In this document: piece after piece, positions 12,351-23,915 of the stretch
How positions within the stretch are numbered: the stretch's first letter is position 1
Layout of the letters: each line of letters opens with the position of its first letter
Assembly: GCA_015039465.1 (NCBI GenBank)
Contig: MU130373.1
Span: 1 to 52,149, forward strand
DNA: 52,149 nucleotides
DNA from: Phlegmacium glaucopus
Lineage: Eukaryota; Basidiomycota; Agaricomycetes; Agaricales; Cortinariaceae
Reading direction: 5' to 3'
Notes under the pieces: model-generated
What the model was told of the DNA's origin: nothing
The model's database searches: none
What the model saw: only the letters and a program-made list of their open reading frames with translations
Position numbers and translations under genes: made by a program

Positions 12351-13392
12351 TCGCATCAGTCATCTGCTTGTGTTTGATCGTATCTTTGGCCCATCATTTC
12401 AAGAATGGCCCATTTATGGATGCATCAACTACATCTCCCATTATGTAAAAGGATTTGTCATTGTTGTTGTGGCTATGGACCCACAAGTCTTCCCCTCAGC
12501 TATCTATCTTGCCATACCTTGCTCCTGGATCTCACTCAGTCCCCTATCCTCAATTATCTACCTCTTATCTTATCATTCACTGCCAAAACCATCATTCACA
12601 TGGTACCTGAAGCCTTCCCACCCTCTTTATGACAATTTAGGAAGTCCAGGAGGATCACAACTAAGCAGGAATTGCAGATGAATCAGCAGCAGAGGATTAT
12701 TCTTGCAGTGTGTCAAGTGTTATCATAGCTGTGCAACATGGGATCATGGGCAAGTAGTGTTTTCTTGGGAACAAGGGTGCGCCTTTCAAGTGTTGACTCA
12801 GGACCTTTCACATTTTTGACATGACCACACACCTATGGAGTCAATATATTTTTGCTATTGGACTATGTACGCTGCCTTCTCTTCTTTTCTCTCACACTTT
12901 GACACTTTACAGATTTTTTTATTGTTCCTTCTTCTTTTCCATTGTTTTTTTCTTCTTGCAGCTGTGCTCTCTTTATCATTCTCCCTTTGACAGCACATAC
13001 TTCTTTCTTTTTTTATTGTTCTACATAGCCTCATCCTTAGGGTATAAATACTGCTCTTTTGTACCAGGATAGGTAGTTTCTCCCAATTCATTCTTACTCC
13101 CCAACAGTCATCTTCTCAGTGGAATTCCAGTGAATTCCTCCCTCTAAGTTCGCTTTTTCTGCCCTTAACTCTCAATCTATCTATACTGTCTACTGCTATA
13201 GTCTTACTGAAGACTCTTTCTCATTCATCCTCATCCTCATCCTTCTCATCTCTATTCTTTCCCCCTACCTCTGTGTGTTACAAGTCTAAGGCTAAGCCTT
13301 CCCTAAACAAATAACAGGGAGTCTCTTGACCTAAAGACTGGTCCACTGCTCTCTGGTTGGTGTTATATATACAACAACAACAACAATTTATA
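12351..13392 (+). mobile_element. Dispersed 1-kb repeat, copy 1 (CpG-decayed)
   Basis: Collinear with 44091-45220 in the same orientation. Shared landmarks are GTTTGATCGTATCTTTGG at the left, a TATAAATACTGCTC box near 13043, and a right end with GGTTGGTGTTATATA followed by an ACA-rich tail and ATTTATA. Left sequences diverge at about 12351, right sequences at 13392. A promoter-like TATA, a pyrimidine-rich stretch and lack of coding suggest an LTR or leader, but I cannot find a target duplication. Many CpGs of copy 2 are TpG or CpA here. Confidence 0.8.
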
Positions 13393-14781
13393 TCACAAGA
13401 TACCCAAGCTTTCCAAATAGAACTAAAATGGCTACTGCTCCCTTACCATTTGGGTGAAGTTCTGCATTTGAAGAATTTTTTCTCATAGCACAAGAATATT
13501 TATTGTTGTTTCGCATCTGTCACCTGTAATTTTGGATTGATTGACTGGATCTATGTATATGCTAAGGATGGTCCATATATAAGCTCTAATACCTCATTGT
13601 TCTGTTCCAGATTCACATTCATTCTCTAAAAAATCTCTCCTTTGTGTACAATGTCAGTGCCTAACTTCAATACTACGGATGATAGGTGTCATCATGTCAG
13701 AAATGCCAGTGATATATGGAGGCATACATTCTCTCAGCATCTCTTACATTCCTCTCATTCTGACAATTTTGTAACACATCTCTCGAAGCATGTGGAACTT
13801 TTTGCTGGTATACATTACATTCATGGTCATGATCAGTACCATGTACATGACCACAACAACTATCACCCTCACACATAACATTTTCCGTAAGGATGGGCCC
13901 AATCCACGCTTACTCTTTCAAATCAGAATTGTAGATTTAACATGTACTACACTCGCTAATTGGGGTGCTGATGGGTTTATAGTAAGCAAATTCCAAAACA
14001 TCTATGAGGAAATTGTTTGATTATTTATCTTTTCCTGGTGCTAAATAGTTCTGGTGATGTGCAATGCTATATGAGGGAATCTCGTCACATTGTTGAATAG
14101 CTTTGATTGTTGTTCTCATTCTTTTAGCAATATTTTCATTCAGTATAAGTTGTTGCATCCTGTCATGTCACCTTTCTGCATTGACAATTTAATTGACAAT
14201 TTATTTATCAAGTGTCCGGCACTTTCAATATCCAAGAAGGAATGACACCTTTTGTCTGCTAGATTCAATGAAACAACAGGATTAGATGTCTTTCATCCCA
14301 TCCAAAGATTCCTCAAGTATGACATAGATCTCATTCCTATAAAACAAACAATTTATATGAATCTACTGTTTTTGTGATTCAAGTTGTAATTGGGTATTCA
14401 AATCTAACAGATGTGAATTAATGTCAATCATTGATCTTCCTTTTCATCTCTGTTCTATAGATCTTATCTGATATAATCAATATGATTTGATCTTTTAGAT
14501 AAATCTCCTCTTTTTCAAAACAATTAAATATCTAATAGATGTACAATTAATTGATCCTAATTTGAGGTGCTGTGGAAGTCGTATATATAAACAAAACATC
14601 TGTACCACAAATGTCTTGTTCTATTATTATTTAGCCATGACACAACCGTCTTACAACTATCTTAATTAGTTCAAAGTACTATATTTACCTTATAATGAAA
14701 TCATTGTACACTAGTCGCAAAGAACTTTCCAGAAATTTGTTATTAATCAATGTTTATATTCAAGGCCTACCATCAACAAAT
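13393..14781. other. AT-rich spacer, no gene recognised
   Basis: Only short open stretches (13642-13878 and 13790-14020 on +) without known domains. At about 13428 a short ATG-led reading resembles the start of a gag gene (ATAPLPFG, then a TGA, then SSAFEEFFLIAQEYL), which would fit a relic of the element whose leader is the 1-kb repeat. This is weak. Confidence 0.35.
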
Positions 14782-14907
14782 CAGTGCCCAACTGAACTGA
14801 ACTGGAACCAGAACTGGTTCTGTTGGTTTAGTCCAGTTCTAGGACCAGTTTGAACTGTGGAACTGTGGAACTGTGGAACTGTGGAACTGTGGAACTGTGG
14901 AACTGAT
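14782..14907. mobile_element. hAT-like left terminus with 9-bp tandem repeat
   Basis: Begins CAGTGCCCAACTG, typical of hAT ends, then has CTGGAACCAG-type inverted words and about six tandem copies of GAACTGTGG. At 15041-15060 there is a CCCCC...GGGAGGG hairpin followed by TTGCCAT, also found in the 36.6-kb element. No matching right end was located, so the extent is unknown. Confidence 0.5.
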
Positions 14908-15105
14908 AAAAAAAGTCTTCTAAACCTTCCAAAACAAGGTATTTTGTTTTTTCTTCCTTTCATTGGTAGTACATATACATTACTGGTATTAAAATAAATT
15001 AAAGACATTGTCACCAGCATTGTCATACTGTATTAAAAATACCCCCAGCAAGGGAGGGTTGCCATCATCAACTTGTCATAGCCTATGAAAATCATTGTAG
15101 TCTAT

Positions 15106-15836
15106 TACAGGGTTTTGCATAATATAATGAACACTTGTTTTTTGTGTGGCAGTCACATGTGAGCTTTCCCACAGCCAAACAAAGACCATATTGGAGATTT
15201 TTGATCAGTTAGATATGATTCAGACACTGCGACTCCCTGCACTCAATGGCTCCTCACCTTTTGAAAGATCTATGTGATTGTGTTGTAAAATGGTGGAGTG
15301 ACCACAGTTACATGTACCAAAAGCTGGCAGATCTTGCAGGATGCTCAATAGGAACTATCACAAACATTTTAACATATCATAATCATTATGGTACATGGGT
15401 CAATCCCTTCCATTTCTAGGGGGAAAGGTCAGTGTTTATACCTTGAGCAAGTGAAATTTTGGGGTTTTTGCATGCACAATGTGTTCTTAATATCTAGCTA
15501 ACTCAGATGCTACTGAAAAATACATGTAATGATATCAATCCAAAGATTCAGCATGAGAAATGAGGCAGACATGTGGTCTTGATATCAAGGGTGATGTTGC
15601 ATAGGGTCCAATGGGCAAAAACATGGTGAAAGTAGCAGTATATGTGGTGGACTGCTATTGGAACATATTTCTGAGTTTACAAGAGGATGGGATGTGTCTG
15701 GAAGGGTGAGTGAGTTTGTTGAGGTTGAGCCAGATTGATCAGTTGATAAGATCAGCTTTGTTTGGCTGTGGGAAAGCTCACATGTGACTGCCACAAAAAA
15801 GAAATGAGTGTTCATTATATTATGGAAAACCCTGTA
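15106..15836 (+). mobile_element. Tc1/mariner-like element, internally deleted, ~85-bp TIRs
   Basis: Inverted repeats start TACAGGGTTTTGCATAATAT at the left and mirror at the right to CCCTGTA, so the element is flanked by TA, the Tc1/mariner target. The arms match for about 85 bp (15108-15190 against 15750-15834) and include CAGTCACATGTGAGC. Total 731 bp. It retains only the N-terminal helix-turn-helix part of the transposase. Confidence 0.85.
15246..15419 (+). pseudogene. Tc1/mariner transposase N-terminal HTH remnant, 57 aa
   Basis: ATG to TAG, 57 codons: it starts MAPHLLKDLCDCVVKWW and contains LADLAGCSIGTITNIL, a helix-turn-helix pattern of fungal Tc1/mariner transposases that would bind the TIRs, followed by YHNHYGTWVNP. 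The DDE catalytic domain is missing; the element's right TIR follows 330 bp later. It could at most make a DNA-binding fragment. Confidence 0.7.
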
Positions 15837-15989
15837 AAATGAAATAAATAACCTACCATACTCATCATTATAGTGGGGCCAAATGGGCAGGAAATGGGTG
15901 GTTGGGGTAGATGTCATTGCAGTCATCATTGGAGTTGTTGACATTGATATTGCAGTCATCAACATTGTTGCAGTCATTGATGTCTGTCA

Positions 15990-16330
15990 GGGGATATCCA
16001 ATTTCCCATCAGACCAGCCAAACACAACCATCCCAAAACCTGAACCAAAACCCAAACCCAAACTCAAATTTAGAGCTGTATATTTAGTGTTTGAAGGTCT
16101 GGTTATGAGACCCAAAAAAGACTGTAACCAGACCAGAACTGGACTGGAAAAAGACTGGAGCAGTGGACCATGGTCCAGTCTTTGGATTTTTGAGAATCAA
16201 AGACCAGAAAAAGACCAGTCTCAATTAACTGGTATTTGCAGTTTGGACCAGAGGTGGACTGGTTATGGTCTTGGTTAAAGGTCCTGAGGGTCAAAAAACT
16301 GGATCAGACCAGACTTTTAAACAATTCCAC
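15990..16330. mobile_element. Transposon-end word array (CTGGTCC/GGACCAG)
   Basis: Repeated self-complementary words (GGACCATGGTCC, CCAGACCAG, GACTGGACC) crowd 16090-16315, and simple GCAGTCATCATTG-type repeats precede at 15910-15990. This is the same architecture as the other hAT-like ends here, but termini and target duplication were not resolved. Confidence 0.5.
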
Positions 16331-16860
16331 CCCACAGATGAGTTTAACTCTCTTTCTATTTTCACTCATTTTCACTTCTCTTTGTTTTTTAAAAATTCCT
16401 GTTGATCAGCTGAATCAGCCCCAGAATTGGCACCTGAACACAAACCTACTCACCTTTCATTCACTTCAATATTGTATCATCTTTTCCTTCACAATTCCAT
16501 TTTTACTCCTTTTCCCTTATTTTTCAAATTCTCATTGGCTAGCTGAAATGGCCCCAAATCAACACCCAAACCCAAACACATTCACCTTCATTTATTTGTA
16601 CTATCATACTACTTTTTATTCTATTATTTTCCACAACTCCATTAACAAGCATTTTTCTCATCAACTGTCCCAACATTATGAAATGCTGTCCATGCCCTTG
16701 AGAAGCTATATACAACTTAGGAGAGGCAACAAAGACAACCTGAAGCCTCACCTTTCCAAGATACCATAGACACAGCCTGGGGAGAAGATCAATCAATAAT
16801 ATGAGAAAACTGTTAAATCCAATGCCCATATTTATGGTGATGCTTAATTTCATCTACATG
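16331..16860. repeat. Diverged two-copy ~150-bp tandem repeat and spacer
   Basis: Segments near 16388-16470 and 16525-16600 share TCAGCTGAAATGGCCCC-like and CACCTTCATT blocks. No gene is recognised; the plus-strand open frame across them is leucine- and phenylalanine-rich low complexity. Confidence 0.4.
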
Positions 16861-16861
16861 T

Positions 16862-17194
16862 TTGCTGACAAAAGATGAAGTATTTCAAGAGGAAAACTGG
16901 TCTGCTGACCTCCAGATAGATGTGGCCACTATGGCAGGGAATATAGTATCAGTCTCAGGCTGCAAAATCAATGGTATTCAGTTTAAAGAAGACTACAAAT
17001 GCATGTATTATTCTGGTACTGTGGCATGGACAGCTGCTCCACATCCTACATCCATTCATGATAGCAACTATGACATGAGCAATGACAACAGCAGTGACCT
17101 GAAAAAACAATGGCTCACTGAATTTGAGTGCTATCTCATGATGGAAGGGATGTCTCTCATTGAGTGGTGGGGTGTACATCTTAAACCTTATTGA
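16862..17194 (+). pseudogene. hAT transposase C-terminal fragment
   Basis: The C-terminal part reads WLTEFECYL then MSLIEWWGVHLKPY, which resembles the segment just before the hAT dimerisation domain, where a W-W-x-x-H-x-x-x-Y-P pattern is usual. The reading ends at TGA immediately after the tyrosine, and the domain that should follow (SSVSSERAFS type) is absent; a solo LTR begins 69 bp later. It differs from the hAT at 18.3-20.8 kb. Short match, so moderate confidence. Confidence 0.5.
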
Positions 17195-17262
17195 GAGCAC
17201 AGCATAAGAGTATTCTGTTCTTTTGGATGTATCTTGCACCTTTCCACTGCAAGGTTGCAATG

Positions 17263-17840
17263 TGTTAAGTTCAAGAACTCTGTTCCGGAGTTTCGGATGG
17301 AGTAACGGACGGAGTCACGGAACGGAGTCACGGAAAGGATAGGACTTAGCCTCAGCTTATGTGCTGTGCTACCCAGAACCTTCGTGTCCTAATTTCGGAG
17401 TAAGACAGAGCGGAGCGGAACCGGAAGTTGCAAAGAACTTAGAGGAAGACCAAGAGTGGGAAACTAAGTCGATATTCGAACTGAGGAAAACATACAAGTT
17501 TCGAGTACTTAAATATAAAAGGAATAGCATCCGAAATATAAAATATAAATATAAATGCTGCGTTCTGCTCCCGGAAGTCCTGCATTCTTGGGGTGAATAA
17601 TCCATAGCTGGTGTGCTGACTGATGGTGGGAAAGTGATGACAAAGAAATAGTGGTTGTGACGAAGATGTGGAAATGAGTTTGGAGTAATGTCGGAAGAGC
17701 CGGAATGATATGGAGAAGTCTCGGAGTTGGACATAGAAGGAGTAAATCCGGAGGCAAGGGAAAGTACTGGAACGGAGTACGGACTACCGGAGACAACTCC
17801 GACGGAGTCGGACCGGAGTAACGTATGACGGAATGTAACA
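17263..17840 (+). mobile_element. Solo LTR, copy 1 (578 bp, CpG-rich)
   Basis: Starts TGTTAAGTTC and ends GAATGTAACA, flanked by the 5-bp target duplication CAATG (17258-17262 and 17841-17845). It has repeated CGGAGT/ACGGAC words near both ends and a TATAAATATAAATG box near 17548, suggesting plus-strand transcription. It is the same length and family as 22208-22785. Open frames on its minus strand are incidental. Confidence 0.93.
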
Positions 17841-18064
17841 CAATGGTGCAACCCAAATAGATCTGCCCCTATTGATCCTCAACTGGGAAAAGAAGCAAAT
17901 TCTCAGCATTATCTTATACTTAAACATCCTACCTCCCAATCCCCCACTAAAGACCTCTTCACCTTTATCCAAACTAGAAACTCACATCTGGACTCAGTGT
18001 ACATGGCACATGGCATGCAGAGCACTCAGCACTGGCCCTTCACCACAAATTTTTGTCTGCTCAG

Positions 18065-18190
18065 CACTCAACAGGCTTGTCATGACCCGGGTCTGACAAG
18101 GTCTGACGAGGTCAGACCCCGACCCGTCGTCAAGTGACTTGACTTTGATTGACGGGGTCATGATCGGTCAAGGGTCTGTGAGAATTTCCA
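18065..18190. mobile_element. Subterminal word array beside the hAT gene
   Basis: Repeated words GTCTGACAAGG, GTCTGACGAGG, GTCAGACCCCG and inverted forms lie 140 bp beyond the transposase stop codon, on its 3' side, where hAT elements carry subterminal transposase-binding repeats. A matching array on the far side was not found, so the element is incomplete or rearranged. Confidence 0.55.
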
Positions 18191-18329
18191 TATTTGGGAT
18201 GTCCTGAGATATCTTACTGCGTCCAACGTCGTCCAGCGTCGTCCACCTTGTCCAACACCTCACACAATTGTACAAAGTATGAATACACATAATATAAGTC
18301 ATATAACATTAGTTTACATTAGTTGGAAT

Positions 18330-20762
18330 CTAGGGGTGATTCCCATAAGCATTTTCCTCACTTGAGTTTAATATTTCATAAGCCTCCATCTCTGTTTCCA
18401 AGTTTTCGATACCTCCTCTCCAGAAAGAGTTCACTCCTTCTGAAGGCAGGTCCATGGCAGTTGGGTAATTAAAGAGGATCTCAAGGGGGATGCAGGTTTT
18501 CTTCGTTTGAGTAGCTTGAGCTGATAGAGTTGCCAAGTTTAAAGGAGGGATAGTGATTGTAAAGGGTCCACTTGGAGCCTGCACAGTCACAGCTGGAGGG
18601 AGCTCGTCTGCAACATAATCATCACCTATATCCTTGTCGCCATTTGCAGAAGCCACACCCGCAATCAGATGCTTGGGTAATTGATGAAAATCCAGAAGAT
18701 CATCATGGTCACCAATGTCAAGATGATCAGCCACCAAGTTGGGTTCTTGTTCCCCTGCCTCAGAGGTGAAGTTTCATTTACCTCACGTATGAATCAGGCT
18801 GGCCTCAAGATGTGTATGCTTGATATCCATTCCCACCATTGTTATCTTGCAAACTCGCTCAACCCCTAGCTTGCTACGGATACCTGTGTGAATGAGTCCC
18901 ATGTGGCTGAATGCACGTTCGCATCCAGCTGAATTGGCAACGACACTAAGAATATGTATTGCTAATTTTGTGAGGCGGTTGCGGCCGGTTTCTTCACGAG
19001 TATCAATTCCTTCCCATATTTCAACAGGATTCACCTCCTGACCCTGTTTGATGGAGTGAAATTTACTATGGTCATAACTCGACTTGGAAGTTTGAAATAT
19101 ATCACAACTTACTTTCTTTTGGGCCGTGTCAGTCCAGTCCACCAGAGCCATGCATTCGGGAGAAAATTCTTCATGCTTATTAAAGTAGTCCATAAATGCG
19201 GCTTGAAAATCTGCATCCACATCCACTCTGAACACATGAGAGTGCAGATGCTTGAGCATATTACATAACCCAATTGGTGTTAAGGCAATGTGTTGTTTAG
19301 CTAGAAAGTCCCCACGGAGGAAGGGATTGAGGACAACAGCAGCAATAAAAGGATCTTGATCGGCAGCTGCCCAGCGCTTCTCGAGGCTAGTGAGAACTTG
19401 ATTATGCACATTGAAGTCTTCTGCAAGACTGAGATTAGAATAGATGTGGTAGAGGTTTGCAAGTGTTGTGAGGACATGATAAACCCGTGTATTAGATGCC
19501 TGAGTGATATTGGCAGCAATCGCAAGCAGCTCGAGATGGCTACAAGTCCTTTAAAAAAAATAACCATTGACAAGTCTACATTGACTATATACATAGTAAA
19601 TTTGGTAATGCTTACTTCTTTATGTGGTACCAGAACTGTGAATCATTGATTATCTCCTGCACCGCTATAGCCTTTGCTTTGTCTTTGCTTTTAGAGCCAA
19701 CACTTGCAATCATGGTGTCACTGTATTTAAGCCAGGCAGCTCTCAGACTTTTTTCAACAGTGAGAAGTTGTCGAAGTGAAAGATAGTGTGCAGTCCATCG
19801 AGTGAGCACAGGGAGAATCAAGGCCAAGAACTTTTGGTGCGTGCATAATTGTTCCTGACAAAATAATCCCAATGCACAACTGTGATTATTCATCCACTTG
19901 ATCACTATCAAAGCCTTTGGGATGCAATCTTGGAAGGGAAGCTTGAGAGATAGGTAGTCGCTGACAATAAGATTAATTTGATGTGCCCAGCAAAGAATGA
20001 TGATAAGCCATGGCATTAGCACGAGAAGTAACCGCCGCATTTTGCGTGCATCACCACCATCATCAGAACATGCAGCAATAACTGAGAGACCGTATGTTTC
20101 TTCACTCCATTTGATGTCCTCTACAACAAGCTGCAGAAGGGTCTCACCAGTCTTCGGTTGTGTTGAAACATCGTGAGTTCGCATCAGATATGGCTATATC
20201 AGTAAATGTAATTTTATCAGTAGTTCAATAATATGGAATTCATGTATTTATGGCTTACCTCAAAGTCTACGCTAACCATTGTTGCAATGATTGCCTGCTT
20301 AGCTTTGTTCTTCCATCCATCTGTCTGAAAAGTAGCCTTCCACCCTTTTAGCTTCAGCTTCAACTTATCCTCAACTTTTCCTGCCTCCCGATTGAGTATA
20401 GGCCCTGATAAGGTTCGACGATCAGGTACAATCGCACCCGGAATCCACTTCTCAACAAACAATCACATCTGTGGATTGTGTGCAGTGTTCCATGACGAGC
20501 GAGTTGCAATGAGGAGTTTACATAAATCTTCACCAAATTCTTGCTGTAGCGGTGGGTTCCATGCCCTTCCAACCGGACTTGGTGAGTTATCAGGGCTTGT
20601 GAAGCTTGACACTCTAGGACGCTTTGGTGGTCGTTCTAAATTTACAAGCGGCACAGATAACAGAAGTGGGCTTGGGCTTGGTGATCCAGACATCGTTGCT
20701 GTAGGATGACCTGATCCCATCATGATAGTGGGGAGAGGCATACTTGCTGAATGTCTAAGCAT
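18330..20762 (-). pseudogene. hAT transposase, three exons, three in-frame TGA
   Basis: DNA transposase of the hAT (Ac/Tam3) superfamily. Exons 20762-20259, 20193-19616 and 19539-18330 join with GT-AG introns of 65 and 76 bp and keep frame for 764 codons. Visible landmarks are the S/T/P-rich N-terminal tail, GWKATFQTDGWKN, SDDGGDARK, CWAHQINL, LTRWTAHYLSLRQLL, and the C-terminal dimerisation domain ending SAGCERAFSHMG. Internal stops at 20463-20465, 18783-18785 and 18774-18776 are all TGA; arginine (CGA) is plausible at each. No other lesions are evident, so decay looks recent. Upstream at 20830-20900 the minus strand has two CX2C pairs (CPNCKKTG and CCPRCQKL) that may be an N-terminal zinc finger exon. 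Confidence 0.9.
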
Positions 20763-21095
20763 GGGAGGATTTACGAGCGATTTTTCTTTCCATCAATTTC
20801 TTCTATAGCACAATTTCTGACATCTGGGGCAACAAAGATGTATTTTGATAAGTGTGGCACCATTGACTGGCCCGGTTTTCTTGCAATTGGGGCAGAGTCT
20901 GTGCGTGCTACATAATTTTTATTATGAGTCTGAGTTTACAAGGATTCATCCTTATATAGACATAGACACGTGAATTTTTTTGGCTGATCTTACACTTAAG
21001 TAGCTGGTAACTCCCATGATGGTATTATATAACTGTCTGATCTTCACACCCTTAATGCCTATTACAGATTTGGCAGCCATTGGCAAATGTGTGAC
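20763..21095. other. hAT upstream flank with possible zinc-finger exon
   Basis: Minus-strand reading at 20800-20900 contains CPNCKKTG and CCPRCQKL, spaced like a C4 finger. It is separated from the transposase start by a TGA. No inverted repeat matching the 18.07-kb array is found. Confidence 0.35.
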
Positions 21096-21099
21096 AAAG

Positions 21100-22960
21100 T
21101 GTGAAACACTTGAAACATAGCTTGTTCTGTCAGTTCTGCATCATTTTGGATGATTGTTTTGGTGTGATAAATGTATTATAGCATCATAGGAATATATAGT
21201 GATTGAATTTTTATGATAAAAATGGTAATTATGTGGTTTTTTGAGGTGGCTGTGCTTTCTTTATCTGATGGACTGAAACTTCCAGGCAATATGACACTTT
21301 AATTATTCATTTCTGCAACATGTTTTGGTGATGTGGGATTCTCTACCATGTATTTTAGATATTTCTCAGCAGTTATTTTATTTTATTACACACTCAGGAC
21401 CTTATAAATGAGCAATTTCTACCCAAATATCTGCTAAAATGCCATTTTTGCAACTTCCAGCCAATGGAACACTTCGGAAACTGGTTTATGTAACTTGTAT
21501 TGGTGATGTTAAATGTTCTAATATGTATTTTCAATGTTTATTAGCAATTATTTTATTTTATTTCACACCCAGGCACTTATAGATGATCAGTTTCCACCCA
21601 AATTCCTGCTAAAATGCTGTGTTGGCAACTTCTAACCTATAGAACACATCTAAAACTGGTTTCCATAGCTCATATCACTGACAAAAAATAGTATACCATG
21701 TATTATGAACATCTCTCAGGAGTTAGAATTTTTATTTTCACACTCAAGCCCTTAAAAATAAGTGAGCTACTGCCAATCCCAATCCAAATTTGAAACTTCC
21801 AACCTATAGAACTGTTCATAAACTGGCATTTTTAGCTCTTCCTGTGACAAAATATTGTCTATGGTGCATCAAAAATATCCCTCAAGAATTTCATTATTTT
21901 ATTTCACACTTATAATCCTACAAATAAGCAAACCCCACCCAAATGCCTGCTAAATTGCAATTTTTTAGACATCCAGCCTATAAACTCTTCAGAAACTGGG
22001 TTCTGCAACCTATCATAGTGACAAAAATGCTATACCATATATTCTTAGCATTTCTCAGGAGTTATATTTGTTAATTTTGCTTTCAACCCCTCACAACTGA
22101 GTGATCTTCAGCCAATTTCATCCAAAATGTGATGTTTGAGACTTCCAACCTATAGAACACTTCATAAACTAGTTACCGTAACTAATGTTGGTGATATGAA
22201 ATGCTCTTGTTAAGTTTGAAACAAAGAGGAAATGATGGAACGAATCCAGAATGGAGAACCAGAACAGTAATGGAAAGAACTTTAGCATCAGTGTATGTGC
22301 TGTGCTGTGCTGCCCAACTCCTAAGATGTCCTGATTTCAGATCTGGAAAGGAAAGGAATAAGATGGACGTTTCAATGACTTAGAGGATGAACAAGAGGAG
22401 GAGACTAAGTTGATATTCGAAACTAAGGATAAACATACAAGGATCAAGTACTTAAATAATAAAAGGAATAGCAACTGAAATATGGAAGCTAAATATAATG
22501 TGCTGTGCTCTGCTCCCGGAAAGTCTTGCATTCTATGGTGAATAATCTGATGCTGGTGTGCTGACTGATAGTGGGAAAGTGATGACAAAGGAATAGTTGT
22601 TATGGTGATGATGAGGGAAATGGGTTTGGAGTAATATTGGAAGAGCTGGAATGACATGGAAAGGTCTCGGAGTTGAACGTGGGTTGAGTGATACAGAAGT
22701 AAAGGGAAAGGACTGTATGGAGTACGGACTACCGGAACAAGCTCCATCAGAGTCTGACTGGAGTAATGTATGATGGAATGTAACAGCTCTACAATGTATC
22801 ATAAACATTTCTCAGGAGTTTAATCTTCTAATTTTAAATGTTGAGCTTGATAAAACAAGTGATATCAAGCCAATGCCAGCCAAATTGATAGCTGAAGCTT
22901 TTAAGGAATAGAAATCTTCAACAACTCATTTATGAGATTTGTTTTGGTGAGAGAATATGC
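21100..22960. repeat. ~172-bp satellite, about eight diverged monomers
   Basis: The block (T/A)GAACACTTC..AAACTGG recurs at 21466, 21641, 21808, 21981 and 22154 (spacings 175, 167, 173, 173), followed each time by a GTGACAAAA/TTGGTGAT block, a CATTTCTCAGGAGTTA block and a TTTCACAC block. An earlier monomer starts near 21285. Solo LTR copy 2 interrupts the array, and it resumes at 22791. Confidence 0.88.
22208..22785 (+). mobile_element. Solo LTR, copy 2 (578 bp, CpG-decayed)
   Basis: Same family and exact length as 17263-17840, flanked by the 5-bp duplication GCTCT (22203-22207 and 22786-22790), inserted in the satellite. Starts TGTTAAGTTTG and ends GGAATGTAACA. CpG sites of copy 1 are TpG or CpA here: near the right end ACGTATGACGGAATG became ATGTATGATGGAATG. 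It is therefore the older or more heavily mutated copy. Confidence 0.93.
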
Positions 22961-23132
22961 TATATTTTCAATTCTGAACATTTCTCATACTTGGAGCATG
23001 AAATTAAAATTTCTAATTCCTGAGAAATGTTCAGAATTGAAAATATAGCGTATTCTCTCACCAAAACAAATCTCATAAATGAGTTGTTGAAGAGTTCTAT
23101 TCCTTAGAAGCTTCAGCCATCAATTTGGCTGG
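22878..23132. repeat. Long inverted repeat, ~110-bp arms
   Basis: CCAGCCAAATTGATAGCTGA... to ...GAACATTTCTC at the left is mirrored by GAGAAATGTTCAGAATTG... to ...CATCAATTTGGCTGG at the right, with a spacer of about 30 bp. The left arm continues the satellite monomer, so this is a head-to-head inversion of satellite units. Transcribed, it would make a long hairpin. Confidence 0.88.
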
Positions 23133-23915
23133 GGAAACATGCATCCAGGAACAATTACACACATTCATAAAATTTTATTTATTGTATCTGATTCACATCC
23201 TATTTCTATGGATATACATCACTCAAACTCCCCTCTTGGAGTGTTGTACAGAGGAGCTCAGTGTCTCACTTTCTGCAATGTGACATGTGTGACATGTGCC
23301 AAGCCAGGGGTCACAGGTGACAGGCATTGCCCACCCTCACATTATTATACCTGCTGCTGCTAGGGCTACCAAAGTTTGATTCAGGCTTTTCAAGCCCTTC
23401 CCAAAATTTGAGAACTGTGTTCAAACCAGTTCAAACCATATCTTTCTCTAAATTTTCTGTAAATAATAATTAATTGACTGAGATATCAATAAAAATTTTC
23501 ATTGATGTTTTGGGAGTTGGAGATTGAAAAGATTTTGACTATTTCCCTCATACCACTGTTTGCCATGGTCTTTAAGTCAATTTCTTCTTTTAACTGACCT
23601 TTTTTTTATTCAATTTTAGGTCTCCACTGACCAAAATATATTTTATTCAAATAGTGTACTAGCCATTTATACTCAAGACAGATAAATAAATTATTGCAAT
23701 TTACATTACTAATGAAGGGGACTCGTTCATGCCATGCGCAGCACTGGCCCACATGAGCCAAGCTGAATTCTAAGGTCCTTATCTTCAATAAGCACCTTAC
23801 ACCTATATACTACATGTATGGAAAGCAATACAACTATATATGGCTAGTACATAATAGAAGGTAGGGCATGTCAAGATAACAAGAATAGAAACTGACATCA
23901 GCAAAGGGTCAACTA
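23133..23915. other. AT-rich spacer, no gene
   Basis: No recognisable gene or element. A short CpG-free stretch at 23290-23360 has TGACATGTGTGACATGTG and CTGCTGCTGC simple repeats. Confidence 0.4.
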
